Below are positions 1 to 12,930 of a stretch of 64,000 nt of DNA, in pieces (the stretch's first letter is position 1; every line of letters starts with the position of its first letter). The translations under genes were made by a program, and so were the position numbers. Source of the DNA: Trochalopteron elliotii (Eukaryota > Chordata > Aves > Passeriformes > Leiothrichidae); the NCBI GenBank assembly GCA_024734555.1, contig JANPWX010000033.1:7357322-7421321 (forward strand). Reading direction: 5' to 3'. Below the pieces are notes generated by a model, which worked only from the letters and a program-made list of their open reading frames with translations, searched no databases and was not told where the DNA came from.

Positions 1-3000
1 CTAATTCCGACAGTATTTCTCCAATCTTAAATGCCCTCAGCCTGAGGACCAGGACAGAGGCCAGGCATGCATGCAGTGGGGACTGGCAAAGGGTAAAGCT
101 GTATGGCTTTGCATCCCACGGGCTGCTGGAGGGAGAGCAAGATCTCCAGGGCTAGGGCAGTGGCCAGTGGGTCAGGGCTGAGTGGGTGCAAAAGGTTCCA
201 TTCTGTTCCACACCTGTGAGACCAGCAAAGCTCCTCATTCCTGAGCAAAAAAACCCTGTCTACCTCATGCTGGGACCTGCCACTCCATTCCCTGTTGGGG
301 ACAGGGCAGGGGTCCATGGTGGCACACGTGTCTGCTGACCCTCTTGCTGCCTCTCTGCTCCTGCTGCAAGAAGCCATTTGTCTGTGGAGTCAAGAGTGGT
401 GCAGGAGGATGAGCCAGTGCAGGTCTCCCAGGCAAGAGGAGACATTCTTGTCATGCTTTTCCCATAGGCAGCTGGCAATCTCTCTCCCACCAGCTGGAGA
501 GACAACATGATCAGCCAGGAAAAGCAGCACAATATTAAAGAGCTACTGACATCTCATGGGAAATTCACTTTAAAATATTTTATTTAGGTGTGTGTCTGTG
601 GAATTTTCTGCTTCTCCTCCCCTTGCTCCACACCCCAGGGAGCACTCTCTGGAGTGCAGGCACTAGACTGAATGGGGTCTCGTAGATCTCAGAGGGAGAG
701 GACAGGGACACAGAGCCAAGCCCATGGATTGTCTGGAAGCCACATGCCTTGTCCCATGCCTCCAGGGCTGCCTCATGCCCAGCACACCCAGGTGTGGAGC
801 AGACTGATGTGGAGCCACAGAGCCCCATGGGCTGTGTGGGGTGGGTGTGTTGGGTGGGAGCAGAGAAGTGGAGGGTGATGGGATGAAGACAGATGGACTC
901 TTCTGGGTCTGGCCAGGATGAAGGGCTGCTGCTGGTGGCTGTTTATTAGCAAAACTTCTCATGGTTTTGCCTTTTGTCTGTCCTAGGAAGTCATGATGAA
1001 TATGGATGTGAGTGCACAGGGAGATTGGATGGTTAATTTAGAGGGGAGTCCTGGGAGTGGGATCTCCTGGGCTGTAATCACACCCTGGGGAAGGAGCTGG
1101 TCCTTTAGGGACCCCCCTCACACTGCCAGGCTATGAGACCTGGGGCTATGGACTTTCCTCTCCATGGATGTAATTGTACCTCACAGGCTTGTTGTGTGAG
1201 TTGGAGTTAATTAATGTTTATAAAGCAACTCAGCATCTTTGGAGAAGAGCAAAGGTATTGTAGGTGCTGTTAGGATTTACTAGGCAATGCAATTAGTTCA
1301 ATTTCAAAGAGTTATCAGCCAGGCAGCCCTTTCCACAGCCACTGTGCTGTCCCTGTTTGCCACAGACAGGTTCACAGAGAGGCAGCTCATGCTGTCTGCC
1401 AGGGAGGAGACAGCAGCACTCTTTGTCTGCCCCTCCTGAGCACCTCTTCCCCCCTGCCCCATCCCTGCTTCTTGAATCATCCCAGTTGTCATTCTTTGTC
1501 CCATTAATGGCCTGATGTCATTGTGACCTGTGGCTCTGGTCACAGTGGCCACCAGTGCTGTCACGAACAGATGAAGAATAAAAGTCATCCCATTTGTCCT
1601 CAGCTGTTTACCTCGCCATGAGCTCTGGTGATGTCAGTCCCTCTCCTCCAGATATGAAGGTCTCTGATGACACCCCCACACTACAGCCCAAACTACTTGG
1701 AGCCCAGATGAAGGTGTGAATCAGAACTAGCCTTTGCTCTGGTGACAGTCTCCTTTTTTCATGCTGCTTCTGGCCAGCAGAGGTGTGGGACAACTCTCTC
1801 TCAGGCTAGGTCGAAGCTCTTTCAGTGTTAGAATGTTCCTGTGTCCCAGAGACTTGGGAAAAGTGGAGCATTAAATCTGTCACGGGAGGAGAAGAGGGTG
1901 AGCATGGCTGGGGAATGGCTCAGCCCAGCCTGGCATGCCTGCAGGATGAGGTGGGGTGGAGGGTGTCAAACTGGCGGGTGTATTTATAAATATCTATATG
2001 CATGTACATGTGTCTCTGTGTGTCTGTATACATTTATTGGGTTAAGAACTCGAGGACCATCTGTTCCAGCTTTTGGGGGAAGCTAGAGCCATTTCTGGCA
2101 TATGCTGAGGCTGTAGGTGATTAATCACAGAGGGCTCAGTGGTTTGCTGCTCTGCAAACCCCAGAGACTAGCTCCACCATCCCATGATCTAAAACCAGGG
2201 TGATCCAATCACCCTCCCTGGCCATGGGCAGTAAGGGCTATGGTGGGTGGCAATGTCCCCTCCATGTGTTTTGTCTCAGGACACACAGTTCCCACCCTCG
2301 GGGAGGGGAGAGCTGCAGCCCCTCGAGTTCAGCCTGAAGCAGTTGGACTGGTCACTTCTTTCAGGCTGCCTCAGGGAGAATGTCCAGTGTCAACTTCTGT
2401 GCCCCATCTCTGCACAAACCATTCTTTGTCACCAGCTCCTTTTTCCTCCCACGACATGAAAACTGAGACCTGTCACCTTTCTCTTTGCCTTTGCAGCAGA
2501 TGAAGATGTCAGGAGCCTGACTGGCTGTTGAAGAGATCTGCCATTACCTTTTTCCTCCTCCAATTTTTGAAATCATTTCATAGGAATCCAATTTTCTCTT
2601 TCATATTCACTCCTGCAAACAGATTTGAAAAACTCTTTGTTAGTCAGAATCATCTCTGAAATGTACTGCTGTATTTCTTTTTGCTATTCTAATTAGCCTT
2701 TTAACTCAGCACTGCTTGTATTTATAGCTGGCTAATCCTCCCTCTCCAGGCCCCATCCTCCTCCATAGCGGAACATTTCCACTGTTTAGAAGCCATTTGC
2801 TCTTTCCTGTTTTGTGTTTCCCAGCTCCTTTGCTGTCGCTGTTTCAATGCTCCAGCTCTTGACTGAGCTCCCTGATCAGAGGCAGGGTCCCCTTTGCTGC
2901 AGCACCTTTCCTGGAGTGAGATTCAGCTCCAGGCTGGCACAAGCCTTTGAGCAGCTGCCTTGATTCTCTACTTCAAGATTATTTCAAGACCATCTATTTT

Positions 3001-6000
3001 AGCTCCTCAGCTCCCACCATCCTCTCCTGCAAAATGGGCAGCCCAGGGTGGGCACGGATGTGGATACGATTGCCTTGCCCATGCCAGTGTGGGCAAAGAG
3101 CCTCTGGCACCTTTTTGGTGGCCCCAGTCATGTCCTGCCATCCTTTGCAGTCCACGAGTGTGACCCCTGTGTTCTGACCTCCCGGGTTCCTCCACTCACA
3201 CCAGTCCCTGCATCTGTGCAAAGGAGACAATGGAACCAGATTTTTGTCCTCATCCATCATCCTAATTAATCACCATAGTTTAGAATACATTTCTACTTTT
3301 TGATGCTTTTATGTACTTAGGAGCCAGGAGGAATTGTTTTGCTGGAGTGTTTGAGTAAAGCCCTTCAGCTTAGCATTGGGAAGCATCACAGTGTGCCCAG
3401 GGTGGGTGTGGGGGAGTAAATACAGACTTATCCCCCAAAGCCAGGGGGAGAGCACTCCCTAAGAGCCCATTTTGCTGTGTGCCTCTAACCCTTGACTTAG
3501 GAGCAATTCCCTTGCTAATGCTTTAGCTCTGCATTTATGAAGCTTAAGATAACTCAGAGCTCTTCTGGAGCAATGCCAAATGCTGGCATAAAATATCAAA
3601 ATGTCTTGTATGGTGCAGAGCTTTATCTGTGGGCTGGAGCTGTGGGGCTTTCCCTTTATGTGGCCCTCCTGCCAGAGCTCCTCAGAGTGGACTTTCAAAG
3701 AGCAAATACGCAGGAGATCTGCTGGCTTAGCACAATTCCTAAATGCAGATAAGGCTTAGAGCCTCACACCAGGTAGGAAGATTCCAGCATCAATTAAATG
3801 GGCTTGATTGTGCAAATCTCTGGCTGTGGCAGGGAGAGATGGGGAGCACTGACAGATGGTCTGGCACAGGCAGCACAGGGAGCTGCTAAAGCACCCTGGG
3901 TAAAAGATTTCCTGGTGGCCTTGTGGCAGAGTCTGGGATGACCTGGGGGTCCCAACTCCCCATCCTTCTGTGGCTGGTCCCACCATCGTGGCCACTGTTT
4001 TCACACTCCCTCAGCATGTCATCTCAAACTGTCTCCATGGACAGTAACCACACAAGTGTCAATCCCTAAGGCTGAGGGGGATCCTGTGCTGAGAGAACAG
4101 CCCCTGGCAGAGGGAGTGGGGCCCAGGGCAGCCCCTGGTGTGATGTGGGGATTGGGGTGTGTGGGGTGGGATCTTCTGCATCCAAAGTCCACCCATGGCA
4201 TTGTCCATCAGACTTTGGGAGAAGGTGTTCCTTTTCCACATTGGAGAGCTGGAGCTCCAGGCCCATTCCAGCATGGCAGCTCCTGTGGGGAGGAAGGAGA
4301 AGGTCAGGGAAGAGGAGGGTGTCAGAAAACGAGGCAGCACTGAGGGCAGGGTGAGGAGATTGTGTATGTCAGGGACTTGGATGAGAAGTAGGGGAAATCA
4401 GGACTTTCTTCCTAATACCACATTTTTAAATGTGCAAATCTGTTACTACTGAATTATTTGCTCCACATAAAATATTAGTTCTTGTCAAGATATATCTTTC
4501 CTGTGCATAAACTGCATAGTTTGATGCCTTAGTTTTTTTTATTCAGTCTCTCTGCTCCTGAAAATTCATCTACATTTTATCATTTGCTCAATTTTCACGT
4601 TCGTGTGGCATTTCTGAGATAGTCATGGCATCAATCCTCTGCTTCAGGAATCTTAAAGCCCTGGTGAGAAAGAGGGGCTCAGAGTGCCCCCATGACAGAT
4701 CTGCCCCTGGCATCAGGATGCACATAGCAGGGTTTGGAGCAGGGAGAACAGATGTGGGTGGGTGACAGCTTCCCGGGGACCTGGGGATCTGTTCCAGGAG
4801 TGGTGCTGAGAGGCTCAAACATGGACTGTGGCCAGAGGCACAGAGCCCAGCTCACTGCAGCTCACTGGGCACCAGGGCACAGTCCTCAGCAGCCTCAGGC
4901 TGAGGACAAGGCATCATTTTCAGGCTGAAAAATGGTTTAATTGCATGTTACACTGGGTCACAGCATAGGAAAAATATTAAAGGAGGTAAAGCAAGAAATC
5001 CCCCTAGGAGCATATTTAGCCACCAGGATTGGACATGACTGCCTCAATGTTTCAGCAGTCACAGGCATCTTCAATTCCAGCTTCTCAACGTGGATCTGAT
5101 GCCTCAGTCTCCCTCATCCAGCCTCCCTCAGATCTGGAATCTCAGTGCCCTGCACCTGCCTTTGGGATATCACATGGAGCTCGGAGAGATGGCTCAGGCT
5201 GCTCCTGACCCTTCCCCAGCCTCCCCAGATTTGCCTCTCAATCCTTTCCCCAAGCTGGCATTCCCTCAGCTGGTGTTCCAGGCTCACAGCCTCCTCAAGA
5301 CCTTGCAGTAAAACTTCACACATCATTTATCACGAGATGTATTAATGGTACAAACAATCTCTTAGCTTCCTTTTATCTCAGCAGGCCCACCATGTGCTTT
5401 GCCCATGACTATTAGCAGCACAGATGACAGTTTAGGCAGTGAATGGATGTTTTCTAGTTTCTTTTCCTTACCCCACTGTATTAATGGGGGTTCTACCACC
5501 ATCCTAATGTGAGAGCAGACGAGGACATTTATAGCATGCAGGGGGTTAAAGTCCTGTGTTATTGGGGTTAAAGTCCCATGTGTCATTATGCACAGAACAA
5601 GATTTCTGTCTCCCAGTCCAGTTGGTGTTTTTTAAGCATCATAAATCTGTCTTCTTGCTGCTGGAGCCAGCAAGAAATCACACCTCACTGTGTCAGTCTC
5701 CAGTTGGTCTCTTGTCCTGATTTAAGCAAAACCATGCAGCTGATGTTACTGTATGGGAATGCAAACGTTAACACCTCATCTGCGATGCTGCTGGTGGTTC
5801 TGCAATCATTAATCTAATGAAACTGGTAATAACTCTTGGGGATGTGGTTCTGGGTGAAATCTCAGCTCAACCAGAGACATGCTGTGCAGCCTGTCCGTTC
5901 AGGCAGTGATTTGTCATCTGCAGGATGGAGGCACCTGGAATGAGATGACTCCTGGAAAAACTCGATGCTGTTTCTTGGTGGGGAGCAGACTGGGAACGGT

Positions 6001-7430
6001 TTGCTGATGGAGTTGCACACACAGCACCACAGCAGCAGCCCCAGGGCAGGGAAGGGCGGGTGTGGCCTTAGCAGGAGAACCTACAAAGCCTGAAGGCTCC
6101 TTGTCAAACCTGACTGGGCACCTTGGAGCCAGATGTGTCAGCACCTTTCCAGCAATGGGAGATGTTCCTCCAGGTGGTTTCACTGTCAGAGGCCAAGGGG
6201 AAATGCAAGTGCTCATTCTCATTCTCACTCTCAGTGAGGAGCTGAGAAAGAGCAGCCAGCAGAGAGGCAGGAGGTTTCTGCTGCCAGGAAAGGGGCTCCC
6301 AGTAATTTGCCCCCTTTCCAAGTAAGCCTTGGGAAAGTTTGCTCCTCTCTGGGGGTGATGCACCCTGATGTCCATGGTGGCACCTTCCCAGTGCTCAACC
6401 AGGGATGTAGCCCACCCTGGGGGTATCTGAGTGTGATGGGGGCAGCAAGGGCCCAAGCTGCCAGTGCAACACCCCAGGGACACAGAGCCACAGCCCTGCT
6501 CTGTTAAACAACACACCATTTTGTTGTCTTTATGGCTGGAGGCTTTCATGAGAACATGCAGTTTTTGTCTGCACTCCAGCAAGAGGAAGAAGGATGCTTA
6601 TAATCTGGTGCTGGAGAAATTGGCTGAGAATCAGAGCTCTGTGCCAGCCCCCTTTGCTCTCCCAGAATCTGCAGCAGAGATGCCTGAGAGCATTTCTTAA
6701 CCGTTCTTTTTGCCACCAAAAAAAAAAAAAAAAAAAAAGCTGCTAAGTCAAAACCTAAACAGTTTGCAAACTAAAGTTGATTTTGATGAACCTTCGGATT
6801 TTAATGTGTTTGGGGGAAAAGTTCCATTGTTGACAGAACATCTTCTCTCGGCTGCGCTGGTGAACAGGCTGGAAAATGAGTCACAATGTGAAGGCTTAAT
6901 TACTTCAGGCCTAGCATGTAAAAAACCCCAAAACTAATAGGGCTGAATTCTGTGAAGGCAATATTTCCATAGACACCAAATAATTTATTGAGAGATCATA
7001 AGATGTTGGTCTTTCATCCACACAGGAAGAGCATTTTATATTTTAAAATCTTGTCGGGGAAGAGAACCATTCCTGGCTTGTCTGTAAGCAGGAATTCCTT
7101 CCAGACAGGCCCCAAGAGGTGTTTGTGTGAGCTGGGCAGGCTCTGAGAGGGGCCAGGAGCTGATTTCAGGCTGGCAGCCCTTTGTGCCCAGAGGTCCCAC
7201 TCCCCAGCACACCTGGGCCAGGAGCCTTGCCCAGGGACACCTTCCCAGGCAGCCTCTGTGGATGTGGAGAGATTTAATGAGCAGAGATCCAGCTCCCTTG
7301 CTCTGTGCTTGCCCTTTTCTCTGCCCAGGCTGGCACGGGGTGAGTGATGGTGGCAGCTCTGGGAGCTCCCCAGGAGATCTGCCCAGCTACCGAGCCCTGT
7401 TTTAGCTGTTGCCTCCTCAGAGGCCTCCCA
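1..7430. other. Intron segment, no gene recognised
   Basis: Unique, moderately GC-rich DNA interspersed with AT-rich patches near 1190-1300, 2530-2720, 4430-4600 and 5320-5830. Open frames up to 222 codons (5914-6582, - strand) have no recognisable domain and are rich in Pro, Ser and Gly, as expected of chance GC-rich frames. Apart from the A tract at 6718-6738 I see no repeat or RNA gene. Confidence 0.6.
6718..6738 (+). repeat. A21 homopolymer tract
   Basis: Twenty-one consecutive A residues following TTTTTGCCACC. It could be a simple slippage tract or the tail of an old retroposed sequence. I see no upstream AATAAA within the expected distance and no flanking direct repeats, so a retroposed origin is not supported. 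Confidence 0.85.
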
Positions 7431-7439
7431 GGATGATGC

Positions 7440-7720
7440 TGGTTATCCCGCTGGTTTTATGCACTTCCGAGGGGGCAGAGGGAGGAAAGTTTATGGCTGC
7501 ATTTATGAGGAGCTTGAGATTATCTGCATACGCTAGAAAAATCACAGAGGCTATATAAAAAAGGGAAAGTGCCATCCCTCGGCAAGCGGAGTGAATTGGT
7601 ATTAGCCTGCAGTCAAAGAGGATCTTAAATTATTGTTGTCTTTTTGTATTGCTGTACAGTAGTTTAAAGATAAAAGCCATCTGGGAAGAGTTGAGATAAG
7701 TTGTGGGGGGAGCCAGCCGA
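7440..7720. other. AT-rich candidate regulatory block with TATA-like motif
   Basis: An AT-rich island in GC-rich surroundings, with TATATAAA at 7553-7560 followed by a purine run, and a later block with ATTATTGTTGTC and TTTAAAGATAAAAG. Its composition resembles conserved non-coding elements often found in introns of developmental genes. That is inference from composition only. No ORF of note lies in it. Confidence 0.3.
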
Positions 7721-10700
7721 GCTCAGAGCTCAGACACTGACTGCAGCGTGCTGGAATGAACCTGATGCCTGTGAGGGTTTGTGCTTCACCTCCCCGGGCT
7801 CAAGACCATAGAGCTGGAACACCCAGGGGGGCAGGGTAAATCCTACCTGGGCTCTTCAGCCTCTTCCCCGCAGCTGCCTCTGCAGGTCCTGCTGGCTGCA
7901 CCTGCCTGTTGCAGACACCTGCTCATGAAGCAGCTCTGGCTATAAATTCACTTGCTGTCTTTGGTGTGTATTATCGCTGCTCTTTCCCCAAAACAGAAGC
8001 TGCAAGCTCTGAGCTGGCTTGTCCCCATGTCCCTGTTGCCTGTGATATCTTCTCCATCATCGGCACAGATCAGATGAGGTGTTTGTTCCTTCTCTCCCAA
8101 CACTGAGGCTTATGGCTGGGCATGTGGTGGGTCTCTTTGGCTGTCCTCGGGTACAGGGGACACAGCTGAGGTCTCACCCAGTAGAGGAAGGGAGGCTGCA
8201 GGGCTGATTATGGGGGTGCAGGGAGAAGCCTCTGCCTGGCCAATGCTGACTGCAGTAAGGCTAACAAGCAAGGAGTGAGAAGCCCTCAAATCAGCTGGCC
8301 CCTGCCTGGGCTGGTAATTTAAACATGGGTTTATTAGAAATAATTAATTTAGCCTGCAGCAGAATGGTGCAGGAAGAGCACCAGGAACTGGCATGTGGTG
8401 GGAATGGGAGATGGTGGCACCCATGCTGGGGAGCCAGCAGTGCCAGTCTCATTGGCAGTCCCTCTCCCCTGCTCCCCTCTCCCCTGCTGCTGCCACCCTC
8501 AGCTCAGTCCCACAGGATGGTCTGGGGGCATTGCTGCAGGCTGTGGTCACTGTGGTCACTGCCTGAATATACAATGGCCCTTTGGCCCTTTCCTGGGAGG
8601 AGGAGGAGGAGGTTTCTGGCAGCTGTACCCCGAGCAGGGAGAGTGCTGGGCCCAGAATGCCAAAGCAGCTCCACACAGCCGGGTGTGATGGCAACCTCAG
8701 AGAGCAGCGAGCAGGGACAGGACACTGCTGGAGAAATCACCCACTGCTGGGGCTGTTGGGAGGCAGCAGTGGAACACCCGGGGCTCCTCTGCCAGGGGCA
8801 CAGCCTGAGTGACAGCAGTGCTGGCTGCTGAGCCCCTGGCAGCTGGGCAATGGAGGCACAGGGAGCACAGACTGGGCTGAGCACTCAGAGCAATCCAGAA
8901 CTCTCTGCTTTCCAGAGGTGTCCAGGAGGGAAACCCACCAGGAGCAGCCCCAGGCAAGGGGCTGGGGTGATGGTGGGCACAGTGGGCACACTCTGTGCTG
9001 CCCGTGGGGCTGGGGGCTGGTAATCAGCCCTCCTGGCAAGCATGGAGGCATTACTGTAATCTAGTCTGCAGGAGATAAAAGCTCAGCGAGCTTTGTGGAG
9101 TCAGACAAGGATAAGCACCGACAAAGTCTGGAATGTTTTTTTCAAATGATAATGGCTCTCCTTAATAAAACGCCAAACACAACAATGGGCAGGGCTGAGA
9201 GCAGCGGCAGCTGAGGCTTCATAGCCATCCTTAGCGTGGCCACCCCAGCCCTAGAGCCAGCCACAGGCCGGCTGGTGGCAGGGACTTGCAGCTGGCCATA
9301 ATATTGATCTGGCAGCCCAGAGGATTGCCCAGCTCCACCTCAGCCAGCAGCACCCACTGACTCCAACACCTCGCCAGAGCCTACTCCCCCCCTGCAGCAG
9401 CTGGGAGCAGCAGCCCACTCCACGGGCAGTGCCAGGACTGCCCCTGCTGCTGCCGTGTATGGACAGTGATGGGAGGGACTTCTGACCTGTGCCAGCCTTG
9501 GTGGGACTGAGCCACTGCCTGGGCAACAGCTGGAACACAGCTGGAACTGTGCTGGGGCTGGAACACAGCTCCAATCCAGCTCAGGACGGGCACAGAACAA
9601 GGGAATCTGAGAAACTATTGCTGATTCCCCAACGGCCTCAAAATCTGTCTTTGTGTGGTGCTGCTTTTTGAATTGCTGCATTCACACAGCAGCTTGAGGG
9701 GAGTGATAAGGCTCATGAATATGGAAATTTTTCTCAGATGGGAGAAGGGGGTTTTCTGGGACTCGGGGTGCTTTCCTGAAGCGCTCCTATCCTGCCTTTC
9801 CTGGAGCACCATGTGCTCCGAGAAGTGATGTGTGAAGCAGCCCCTGGTGCTCACTCCCACCCTGGCTCTTGGAGCCAGCACAGCGCTGGACCAGGGGCCC
9901 GGGGAAGGGTGTGGGGGAGCTCTGTGAGGATAACAAGACATTTCCTGTGCCTGTGTACAGACACCCAGTTTTCCAGCAGCACTGTGGGACTGGGATGCAG
10001 CCCGTGCTCTGCAGGAACAGGCTCATTCCATTCAGCACGCACTGTCCCCGCCGGCAGCACAGCCCAGCATCGTGTTGTTTGCCCAGTGCAAATGGCTTTC
10101 CAGTTTCTTGGCTTTGAGCACTCCTCTCCCTGCTAATCTGCCTGCCAGTTTGAAGTCAAACTTCCCCTTGCTCCTTGCAGCCATCTGCATGCAGCCAGAG
10201 CTCAGAATAGACATGCAGGAGCCCTGTTGCTGGTGGGGCTGTGTGTGCCCCCAGCCACAGAGTGGCTGCATGACTTGGTGTGTCCTGGGAACCCCGACCA
10301 ATCCTGGCCTGGTTTAGGTCCTCTGATGGCCCCAGAGCTCAGTGTCAAGAGCCCCCAGTGCCATGGTGCCCCCTTGTCCTGAGCTGTGGGGACAGTCACC
10401 ACCCTTGGGCTGCACTGCTGCTGTGCCCAGCCACTGCTCCAGCCTGCTCTGCACACATCCACTGCTTATTGATCGCCCTAAAATCTTTAAAGATTAACTT
10501 CTGGGAACAAATATGACATCTTTATGGAGAGGCAGAACAAGCTGCTTTAGCATTCGGGTGGCTGCTCTGCTGCACGGAGACATCTGTTTGCACCAGAGCA
10601 AATGATCTGTCAGCGTTCAGGGGCGCGTCCTGCAGCAGCTGCTCCCCTTGATGGCAGGAACAGGTAACCTTGCCATCCCTGCAGCTGCACAACTTGCACT

Positions 10701-12580
10701 CCTCACACTTGTTACTACACCGGGTTCCTGGCATGTGCTGTGAAACCAGCCAGTGTTTTCACTGTGTTCAACCTCCAGGGTAAAGCCAGGTACGGCACGG
10801 CCTTCCAGAAGCTTGGAGGGAGCAGCTGGCAGCAGCTGAATATGTCCCAATTTCTTTGCCACAGCTGGAGAGAGCTTTTCTTGTGGCCACAATGGCAGAG
10901 CACACCTGGGAGCAGGAGACACTGGCTCCCCAGGGGTACAGGACAGCTGCAGGACAGCAGAGTCTCCACAGTTATCCTGCTGCAGGAGGATAACCTGCTG
11001 CGAAGAAATAACTCTCCTGGTGCAAAACCCAGCCTGTGGCAGGGCAGCTGACTGTGTGAATGAAGGCACCTTTACCCAGAGCACTGAATCATCTTTAGAA
11101 ATCACTTGATGTCAGGAAGAGCAAGTCACATATTGGGCCATCCTGCTCATCTCACTAGCCAGCATTTGTGCATTCCCTCTGGGATATTTGCCAGGCATCT
11201 CTGATCCATCTCATGCCGTGGAGTTTTCCCCCTTTCCCTAGGATGGCAATTTCCTGATTAACGTGGTTTGCTTCCAGAAAACTTTCTCCAATATTCAGTC
11301 TGTGTTTTCCTTATGTTAATTTCTTGCCTTTACAGCACCTCATTAATAACTGTTTATGTCACTAGAATATTTGCAGGCCATTGCCTTTGATGCAGGGACA
11401 CTTAATAGAAGAGGGATATCTGTAGATCTAATTGCTTGATGAAGGAAGAAGAACATCCTCTGTTCCCCTAGGTTCTGTAGGACCAGCAAATGTTTCTGTG
11501 GTCTGACAGTGTCGCAGTTGATGATCCCCTGGGCTGGCTCCAGCTTTCTGGTCACCCTTGTGACCCCCTTCTGCAGGCTCCTTGTCCCAGGGAATACTGC
11601 TTCCACAATGCAATCCAGAAACAGGACAGGGTTTCTGTGTGGGGTTTTACTGACTTGCAAATTTGGGTAAAAACCCACAGGGAAGATGCCCAACAGCGAG
11701 TGCCTGGGGGGTGCAGGCTCCTTGGCCCCACTGTCCAGGTGTGTGTGTGCATTTGGCACTCCCTACCTGTTGTCGAATCCATCAGTTCTCTCTGTTTCCC
11801 CAGCTCTGTTGTTTTTCCTCCCTGGCACGTGGCAGTTCCTCCTCCATAGACATGTAACACTGCATCCCCAAGCAGCAGCTGAAATTCAGCCTGATGTTCA
11901 TTTCCCAGTTATCCCAGTTTTGCTGTGGCTCTGCTGAAGCCTGTGCAGCCCAGGGTGCCAGCTGGGCAATGCTGGCACCTGAGCCTGGAGATGAGTGTGG
12001 CTCCCTGCTGCTGCCCAGGCATCTCCTCCATGGAGCAGCTTGCAGGAGCTCAGTTCTCCTCCTCAGCTGAGACTTCAGCAGCCTCAAAGTAAAAAGAGGC
12101 TCCAAAAGATCTTCTGACCTCCTGCAAGGCTCCCCAGCCTGCTTGAGTGGAAGGAAAGGATCCATTAATGTTTGGCTTCATTTCTGTTTATCAAAGAGAA
12201 AAAAGCTTTCGTCAAGCATCAAAGTGGGGATTCAGGACACAAAGGAACTCCTTTGGTGTGGGCTCCTGAGGAACCTGAGGAAGGAAAACACTTGTTCAAA
12301 ATTCCCCACTGAACTGGTGAATCTGAAAACCCCAATTTGTTAAAAGAAGAGGATCAAGAAATTCCCTGTCTGCTGTAAGCCTCTCTGGAGCCTGGAGCTC
12401 CATCCAGGTCTGAAATCCTGGGCAACAAGGATACCAGGGCTGCACCCTGTGGGGATTTGGAACTCCAGGCTGGGCTGAGGCTGAAGCTGGAGCTGGAGCC
12501 AGCTGTGCACAGAGCCCTCAGACAGACCAGAAAGCCCCAAACAGGCTGAAGCAGCTGCAAGGGAAATGTAAAATAAACAT
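7721..12580. other. Intron segment, no gene recognised
   Basis: Mostly GC-rich unique DNA. A short AT-richer block at 9045-9180 carries GATAA and AATAAA-like motifs. One antisense frame at 10522-10734 is cysteine-rich (see its own entry). Other frames, including 8325-8831 (+) and 10617-11105 (-), show no known domain. Confidence 0.6.
10522..10734 (-). other. Short antisense ORF with cysteine-rich, VWC-like spacing (unrecognised)
   Basis: A 70-codon open frame on the - strand. Residues 6-27 (10719 to 10654) have the pattern C-x3-C-x2-C-x2-C-x-C-x6-C-x-C with a Gly and Val before the sixth Cys, loosely recalling the first half of a von Willebrand factor C motif. The second half of such a domain is absent, and no convincing splice sites flank it. 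It is most likely a chance frame; a lost or unannotated exon is the less likely alternative. Confidence 0.12.
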
Positions 12581-12589
12581 GTGGCCTGA

Positions 12590-12930
12590 AGTCCGGATGT
12601 GCAGTTTATTTTAAAACCTAATAACTCCAGATAATTGATAGTGGAGTGCAGTATTTTCCATGCGTTGGATTACGAGCGTCTGTCGCTCACCAGAAGCTGT
12701 AACCTTGAGCTATGAGACATTATTGGCAGTATTTAACACAAATCTGTTTTCCATCATTGTCAAATCCCACTTCAATATGCACCACAGGAAGAAAGCCGAA
12801 TACTAAATTGATTTCTTTAATGGGAAGTGTTCTTCAGGAGATACCGACCTGTGTGGAGATGCATTAATAGGATTACAATGGAACCTTTTTATTTTGCTTT
12901 ATTTTTAATGGAGATTTCCTATCCTGACAC
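12590..12930. other. AT-rich candidate conserved non-coding block
   Basis: About 340 bases of AT-rich, non-repetitive DNA with TAAT-type homeodomain core motifs, GATAATTGATAG near 12632, and isolated CpGs (for example in GCGTTGGATTACGAGCG) retained in AT-rich context. Retention of CpG in such DNA can signal constraint. No coding potential is recognised. Confidence 0.33.

Noticed and set aside
5914..6582. 222-codon - strand ORF
   Set aside because: No recognisable domain, composition typical of chance GC-rich frames, and no supporting splice or promoter context.
6718..6738. Processed pseudogene tail
   Set aside because: No AATAAA at the expected place upstream, no target-site duplication and no recognisable parental coding sequence.
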